A DNA stretch of 64,000 nucleotides from NCBI GenBank assembly GCA_024699855.1, contig JAMPIQ010000002.1:1860001-1924000 (forward strand). Direction: 5' to 3'. The notes under the pieces were generated by a model, which was not told the origin of the DNA, did no database searches, and saw nothing but the letters and a program-made list of their open reading frames with translations. The DNA comes from Aphelenchoides besseyi. Taxonomy: Eukaryota; Nematoda; Chromadorea; Rhabditida; Aphelenchoididae. A program made the position numbers and the translations under genes. This document shows, piece by piece, positions 58,883 to 64,000 of this stretch (positions are counted from its first letter, which is position 1; the number at the start of each line of letters is the position of its first letter).

Positions 58883-60166
58883 ATGTTTCGATCTAGCCTC
58901 GAAGATACTTCCATACGACTATTTTTTTGTCTTTTATTTGCTTGTGCGTCTTTTGTGGCATTTTGGTTATACATAAGTGATACGTTCATCGGGCAGCTGT
59001 TTCAGTTCAGTGGAAATATAACTCTTTTGGTAGGTTATCTTCCTCAGTCAGTGCTATTTCCAACTGGTTTCAGTTTTCTTTTATTCGTAAATTTGAGCCA
59101 AGTTTAAACAATGACACAGATAATACATCTAAGCTTCCCGTAATCTTGTTGTGGAATGAAGCTTTTGCGCCGAATGCATCGTTGTTCTACAATATACAAC
59201 CCGAATGTCCATACAGTTGTTTGATCACAACTAATCGATCTTATGGTGACGAAGCGGACATCCGAATTATGGATACTGAATATAAAGAATCTGAATGGCC
59301 ACCAAACAACCCAAAAGCTTACAATGCGCGATGGCTATTCGAATCGCCAGTTGTTGCCAATGGCAAGTTTTTCAATCAGCTATAAAAAGGCATTGTATTA
59401 GACTTGAGCTCGTTTCCTCCTAATTTCTTTAACATCACTATTTCGTACCGATCGACCGCCACTGTTTACCATCCTTTTAATGCAGCAGTTAAGCGTGATG
59501 GAACTGAGACAGCGGACGAAATCTGGACGCCTGAACAGGTTCATCCAAAGTGCTTCACTATATTTCCGTCCATTTTCAGATCAAAAACTTGGTAGCAAAG
59601 AAAACGAAGGGGGTTCTTGCAATAATGACCAACTGTCATATAGTTAACTCTGGCCGATTTGAGTACGTCGAAGAGCTCTCTAAACATATAAACATAACAA
59701 AAATTGGAAGTTGCTATGGAAATCGAAAGAGTTCCGAGGAACTGAAGAAACTTTTGGGTTCGTTTTTTGCTTGTTTGCTATTTGTAATCGCGTGAATTAG
59801 ATGACCATTACTTTGTTTTGGCCTTCGAAAACTCAATTTGTCCCGAATACACGACCGAAAAGTATTGGCGTTTCAGTGATCTGGTGGTTCCAGTTCTGAT
59901 GAGTCGTGGCATTTTGAATTGGCACAACGTCATTAATGGCACTTTTATTGTAGCTTCAGACTTCGAATCTCCAAGTACATTGGCTGAGCACTTGAATTCC
60001 TTAATCGACGATAAATCCGCGTACATGGAGTAAGCTTCTATTGTAATGTTCCTGATACCTCTGCAGGTACTTTGAGTGGACCAAGAGCTATCGAAAAACT
60101 TTGCTGGGCAATAGGTGGCCAGCAGCTTTGCGATCAAACGCCGGATGTCAATTGTGTGTCGTATAG
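58883..60166 (+). CDS. Alpha-1,3-fucosyltransferase-like type II membrane protein (GT10), paralogue 2
   Basis: Exons 58883..59029, 59074..59362, 59402..59538, 59580..59757, 59801..60029 and 60067..60166 join in phase (359 aa). Intron 2 starts GC (GCAAGT). Signal anchor (LFFCLLFACASFVAFWLYI), then CPYSCLITTNRS, FFNITISYRSTATVYHPF (FNWTxxYR motif), MTNCHIVNSGRFEYVEELS, FVLAFENSICPEYTTEKYWR, YFEW, and a C-terminal Cys pair. All GT10 landmarks are present, so it should use GDP-fucose. About 75 residues shorter than the copy at 304..1798, mostly in the stem. Confidence 0.88.
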
Positions 60167-60529
60167 CAACGTTGAAGCCGCCTCTACCACCTATTAACAT
60201 GCAAGAATAATACTGGAGTGCAAAGGAGTGCGCATCAGATTTTGGGTTCCATTTGATAAATGATACAAAAAACTGTAAAAACAATGGAAACTCAAATGGC
60301 TGAGTTGGTGGAGCGAACAGCTCGAAGACGATCAGCTCATGGAAAACTCGAAGACCTTTAACTACCAAAGATGTGTGTATAAAATTTATTGTATTTCTCG
60401 TGTGTAATAAAGGGTTAACTAATTATTTACGGTTAATTGAATATAGTTTATCTGATAGTAAAGAAACGAGCTGTCCAAGTTTTTATTTGATCTACTAATC
60501 ATTATAAAAACACCGAGAATATACTTGTT
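60167..60529. other. Intergenic, nothing recognised
   Basis: Convergent 3' regions. The minus-strand frame overlapping 59808-60368 is a shadow of the fucosyltransferase. Confidence 0.45.
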
Positions 60530-62118
60530 CTAAGTATCAATATTGCACTCAAATTCATTGATGTTAAATTTGCTACCAAGTCGATTGCGCTCACGATTGA
60601 AACGAACCTGAAAACGCGATATGCTTACTAGGACCTATAAGACTGATTGATTACATGCGGCAGACTTAAATACACGTCTGAATTCAGCCGATGAAGCCCT
60701 CGATCAACATGAGTTCGACGCAAAAAGCTCTTCATACCAACACACCGCGGCGCCAAAGTCATAGCTGGGCATAATTTTGTTGCCGAATAGCTGAGGAACA
60801 GTCGAGAGCATTTTCAGCTGCTCCACACCAAAAATGCAGTTGTAATGACGAAAGAAACCAGGGTTGCAACTTTCATGCGACCACATAACAAATCTAAAAA
60901 TTGGTATAAAAGGGCTAAGTATCTCTCATTACATAGTCATTTGCGCATGGAAGATTCCTTTTTCGTAGCAATGACGAGTGTAACCTCCTGGAGCGTCGAT
61001 GGCATCTGCTGAGTTCAAGGAGCCCATAAATTGTTCATCAACACCAAAGGTTTTCCACTCAAAATTTTTCATAACACCACGCAGATCCAGTTCCTCAAGC
61101 ATGAAATCAATCATGTCACGTGAGATTGAAATGAAGTCCCAACTTTTGGTCAACGGCAGAACTGGTTTGTGACCGTTGTGTGAGACACGATTCCGAGTTT
61201 CTGCATCAGTTGCGATGAATCTTCTTCAAATTCTAACTGACCGTTCTTGAACAAGTGCATGGCTTCGAAGGTCCAATTGGCTTTTGGGTCGATTCGTACT
61301 GGCTGTAACTGCACACTTGCAATGTCGTTTGTGCCGTTGAACCACTTGAAGATCTGAATGAGTTCCTGGTTGGTCTTCAAGGGTATGTCGTAGTTCTGAA
61401 GTTCAATCATCTCAAGCTCATGTTCAACCTAACCTGCAGCAGAACCAAGTACTTCCATTTAAACTCAACTTTGCTCAAAATCATCATGCACTGATGATAC
61501 GAATAAGTCATGTTGTGACCATGACTGTCCATTTGAAACTCAATATCCGTAAGAAAGACGTTTGGAAAGCAATCAGCAAGCGCTCGCATTCGCTTGTGAA
61601 ACAACGGTGAAGATTTGGCGTCCAGAGCGTAGCAGTAGAAGTTATGAGGAGTGTAAGTGGCCGCTAGATCCATTTCCAGAAACCGATAGTCCTGCAAAAG
61701 TTACATTGGGTCAAATGAACATGTTGTCTACCGTGTAGACCGTGCGAGCAAAAGCGATCGGAAAATCGGCTTCTTCGGGATACAGATCGTCGGTTTGAAA
61801 GTAGGCCCGTCGACGAATAGAATCGCAGTCCATCGGCAACGCGGCTTCGTCTTTCGGATCTTCAGATTTAAATCGATGCTTTGCATACGAAGAATAATCA
61901 TGATTATCAGCGAAGAATTGAGCGCAACTCAGATTAGCTGCTTCTTTTGGCTTGATAAAAAAAGGCTGAAGAAGATTATGGAAAGGAATTACTAGACTAC
62001 TTATAAATTGACTATTTAGTAGAATATAGGCAATGAAAGAACCACTGATTATAAGAACAATACACACGATCAAGTGAAAGAGACGATCATAATTGAAGTT
62101 TATTCGCTTATCGAACAT
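60530..62118 (-). CDS. Core-2/I-branching beta-1,6-GlcNAc transferase-like protein (GT14)
   Basis: Start at 62118 after TTTGCAG acceptor; signal anchor LIVCIVLIISGSFIAYILL. The branch domain then reads FPIAFARTVYT, TYTPHNFYCYALDAKSS, LADCFPNVFLTDIEF, CMMILSKVEFKWKYLVLLQ, YDIPLKTNQELIQIFKWFNGTND, FISISRDMIDFML, DEQFMGSLN, GGYTRHCYEKGIFH and YDFGAAVCWYEELFAS. These follow the Pfam Branch order, including the PIKTN-like and DE-Q/F motifs. The last two short exons to a stop at 60530 are inferred. The family adds branching GlcNAc (or xylose) in the Golgi; worm members have mixed activities. Confidence 0.83.
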
Positions 62119-62879
62119 TCTCTTTGAACGTCTGCAAATGTCAAAGTAAATTTGAGTTTGTAACACCCAAGTTGACTTATTGATACTCCTTGTAACGTCG
62201 ACTTGGTGATAGAAAGAAACCTAACAACACAAGGGTGTTCAGGAAGACTCCAACTAATCGTAGAAACAACAAGCAAGCTAGAGATGAAATGGTGAGTCTT
62301 GTTGATCTTTGCTTCAATTGGAATACCCGCTTCTCGAACAATAGGACGTGAAAACCGATAGTTAGCTGGATGCTCCAAACACCTATGTCCAATAGCTAAT
62401 CATTGATCTGACACAGTAAGGCACTCAATTGCACTTGATCAACGAGAAGCAATAAAACGATTAACTTGCTATTTTATATTCAAACTTCGATCATCAGTCT
62501 CTACCTGGGATTGACAGATAAAGTCCGCAAACACGGAACAACCTCCTCGTCAATTCGTTCCATGTATTCGATCTTTCCTTCGAATACAACGACGATTGTA
62601 GATTGATCGGCGGCATAAACGAACGTAATGAATGTAAATCGGGAGGTTCAGTTCGGAGAGCAATTTCCAGTCGATTATGTTGATCCTCCCAAATAACACA
62701 CGACCAAAAAACGGCGTAAACTTGTCAGTTTGATTTCCATTTTGTTCGCATTAGCAATCAGGGTTTTAAATCGTCACAAATTGATATCTTTAGCCGAATC
62801 AATGCCTCATCTACTGAAACGTATTCTTTCGCAATCGAATAGCGATCAACGTTGTTGTTTTCTGAAGAGTTTTGTTCGA
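62119..62879. other. Intergenic, one dispersed repeat
   Basis: Divergent upstream region of the GT14 and GT31 genes. Contains dispersed repeat copy 5; otherwise nothing recognised. Confidence 0.4.
62626..62686 (+). repeat. Dispersed octamer-containing repeat, copy 5
   Basis: ATGAATGTAAATCGGGAGGT...CCAGTCGATTATGTTGATCC, about 190 bp before the GT31 start, same strand. The octamer here is ATGTAAAT. Confidence 0.65.
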
Positions 62880-64000
62880 ATGAAACAAAAACTCTTAATC
62901 GGAATCTTCATTCTTTTTCTGTTAACAGGTAAACTACTAGATCTTTAAGTTAAACTTTTCACTTTAGCTACGTCTTTAACATTCTATCGGCTGATTAACC
63001 TTAATGCTGCATTCTCTCGACTTTCACAGACAACCAAGAGCAACCAATGCTCGGAGGTCCCATTACCAATTTTACCACCTGAGATGTTCGGAGAGGCGGT
63101 GAAGTTCGAGATGAAGTTCGCGAACTTCAATTTGACCTACGAAATGAAACAACCCAAATCGAGGTGTGTAACAACATCAGTTTTCTTGTCCTTGTCATCT
63201 CTCGGCCCGATGGATTCTACGCGCGTGAAATGATTCGGAGAACTTGGATGAACGACATTGTAGGTTCCATGATCCCTCATTTAAACGTTGATGTTCAGAA
63301 TAAGCCTTCGGATTATCGTGTTCTATTTATCGTTGGACACAGCGGAGATCCAGCCATTAACAGGCTGCTAGATGAAGAGCAACGGCAATTCGGGGATGTA
63401 ATTCGATACAGTGCTGAAGACACCTATGAACGGCTTTACGTCAAAGTGCATGCTGCTTTCAGTTGGCAACAGAAGTTCTGTCCACAAGCTCGATATCTGT
63501 TGAAAACTGACGATGACACGGCTGTTGATTTGGGTCGAATGAACTACTTTGTTCAAACAGAATTTAACCCACTTCTCAAAGAACATCCGAAAGCCTTCAT
63601 TTGCAATCGATGGGCCGGAAAAAGACCTTTGAGAGATCCGCATAACCCGTGGTAATGAAGTTTACACAGACAATTTCAATGGACTTATAGGTACGTGTCA
63701 ACCAGCGAGTACAATGGAACCGTCTATCCGACCTTCTGTCAAGGTTGTTCCTATTTGACTACAACAGATGCAATTGGAACCCTACTCAATAATACGATAA
63801 ATGTCAAAACAATACATTTGGAAGATGTGCTTTTCACAGGACTTGTGGCTGAAAAGAGCCCGGAAATTTATCATCACAGTTCTGCGGCATTTGGAGAGAA
63901 GGTTAGTTAAGAAGCTGTTTTAGTAACAAAACGCGTATTTCAGAAAATAACCAGCTGCGATAACAACAAAGTTCCTTACATGTGCACTTACATTGGAATT
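62880..64000 (+). CDS. Beta-1,3-galactosyltransferase-like protein (GT31), 3' end outside the window
   Basis: Starts MKQKLLIGIFILFLLTG with a phase-1 intron to 62967. The stem is followed by NNISFLVLVISRPDGFYARE, MIRRTWMND, YLLKTDDDTAVDL (metal-binding DDD), NRWAGKRPLRDPHNPWYVS, YPTFCQGCSYLTTTDA and LEDVLFTGLVAE. These are the blocks of Galactosyl_T enzymes acting in the Golgi. The frame of the stem (63000-63110) and that of the catalytic part do not meet without either an unseen intron or a small indel near 63100. At least one more exon begins at 63944. Confidence 0.8.

Noticed and set aside
59808..60368. 186-codon minus-strand frame
   Set aside because: Antisense shadow of the second GT10 gene's conserved exon.

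Overview
The window looks like an animal nuclear genome, most likely a nematode. Genes are split by many very short introns (about 36-50 bases, GTNAGT...TTTCAG). Several start codons sit just after an unpaired splice acceptor, as in trans-spliced genes. The families also fit: acyltransferase-3/SGNH 'OAC' proteins, FkbM-type methyltransferases, GT10, GT14 and GT31 glycosyltransferases, a divergent Argonaute, a CxC-type TIMP-like protein and DM-domain genes. Genus cannot be told from sequence alone.

Layout. 0-9 kb: alpha-1,3-fucosyltransferase (GT10), a DM-domain gene, a three-finger zinc protein, an FkbM-type protein, tRNA-Lys, and a short MID-PIWI Argonaute with about 150 extra residues inside PIWI. 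9-16 kb: legumain, a damaged TFIIH p44, a BTB protein, and a 672-aa acidic/basic protein whose tail is an array of nine near-identical exon-intron units, most coding one 23-residue repeat (STPR-like). 16-24 kb: a transposon zone with an intact Tc1-type element, an intact DD37D mariner-type element with 239-bp inverted repeats, and a truncated Ty3/gypsy element. The last two lie in or at the edge of a degenerate paralogue whose uninterrupted relative is at 55.4-56.7 kb. 24-32.5 kb: two OAC acyltransferases around a TIMP-like protein, a four-helix membrane protein and tRNA-Pro. 32.7-52 kb: an almost perfect palindrome, each arm about 9.6 kb, carrying two DM genes, a nucleotide-sugar transporter and a third OAC; the right arm runs into a 100-N scaffold gap. 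52-64 kb: an unrecognised small protein, a core-1 galactosyltransferase-like gene with frameshifts, the paralogue mentioned above, an FkbM-type methyltransferase, a second GT10, a GT14 and a partial GT31 gene.

Functional theme. Much of the window makes or decorates glycans in the secretory pathway: five or more type II glycosyltransferase genes, one nucleotide-sugar transporter, three O-acyltransferases and two FkbM-type proteins. This may be an accumulation of expanded families rather than a pathway cluster.

Reliability. For the best-resolved genes I checked exon phases end to end: both GT10 genes, zinc-finger gene, FkbM-1, Argonaute, legumain, BTB, STPR, both DNA transposases, SLC35A, both DM genes and TIMP. 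The palindrome's right arm and the sequence after the gap show homopolymer-type indels. Broken frames there are more likely sequencing or assembly error than biology.
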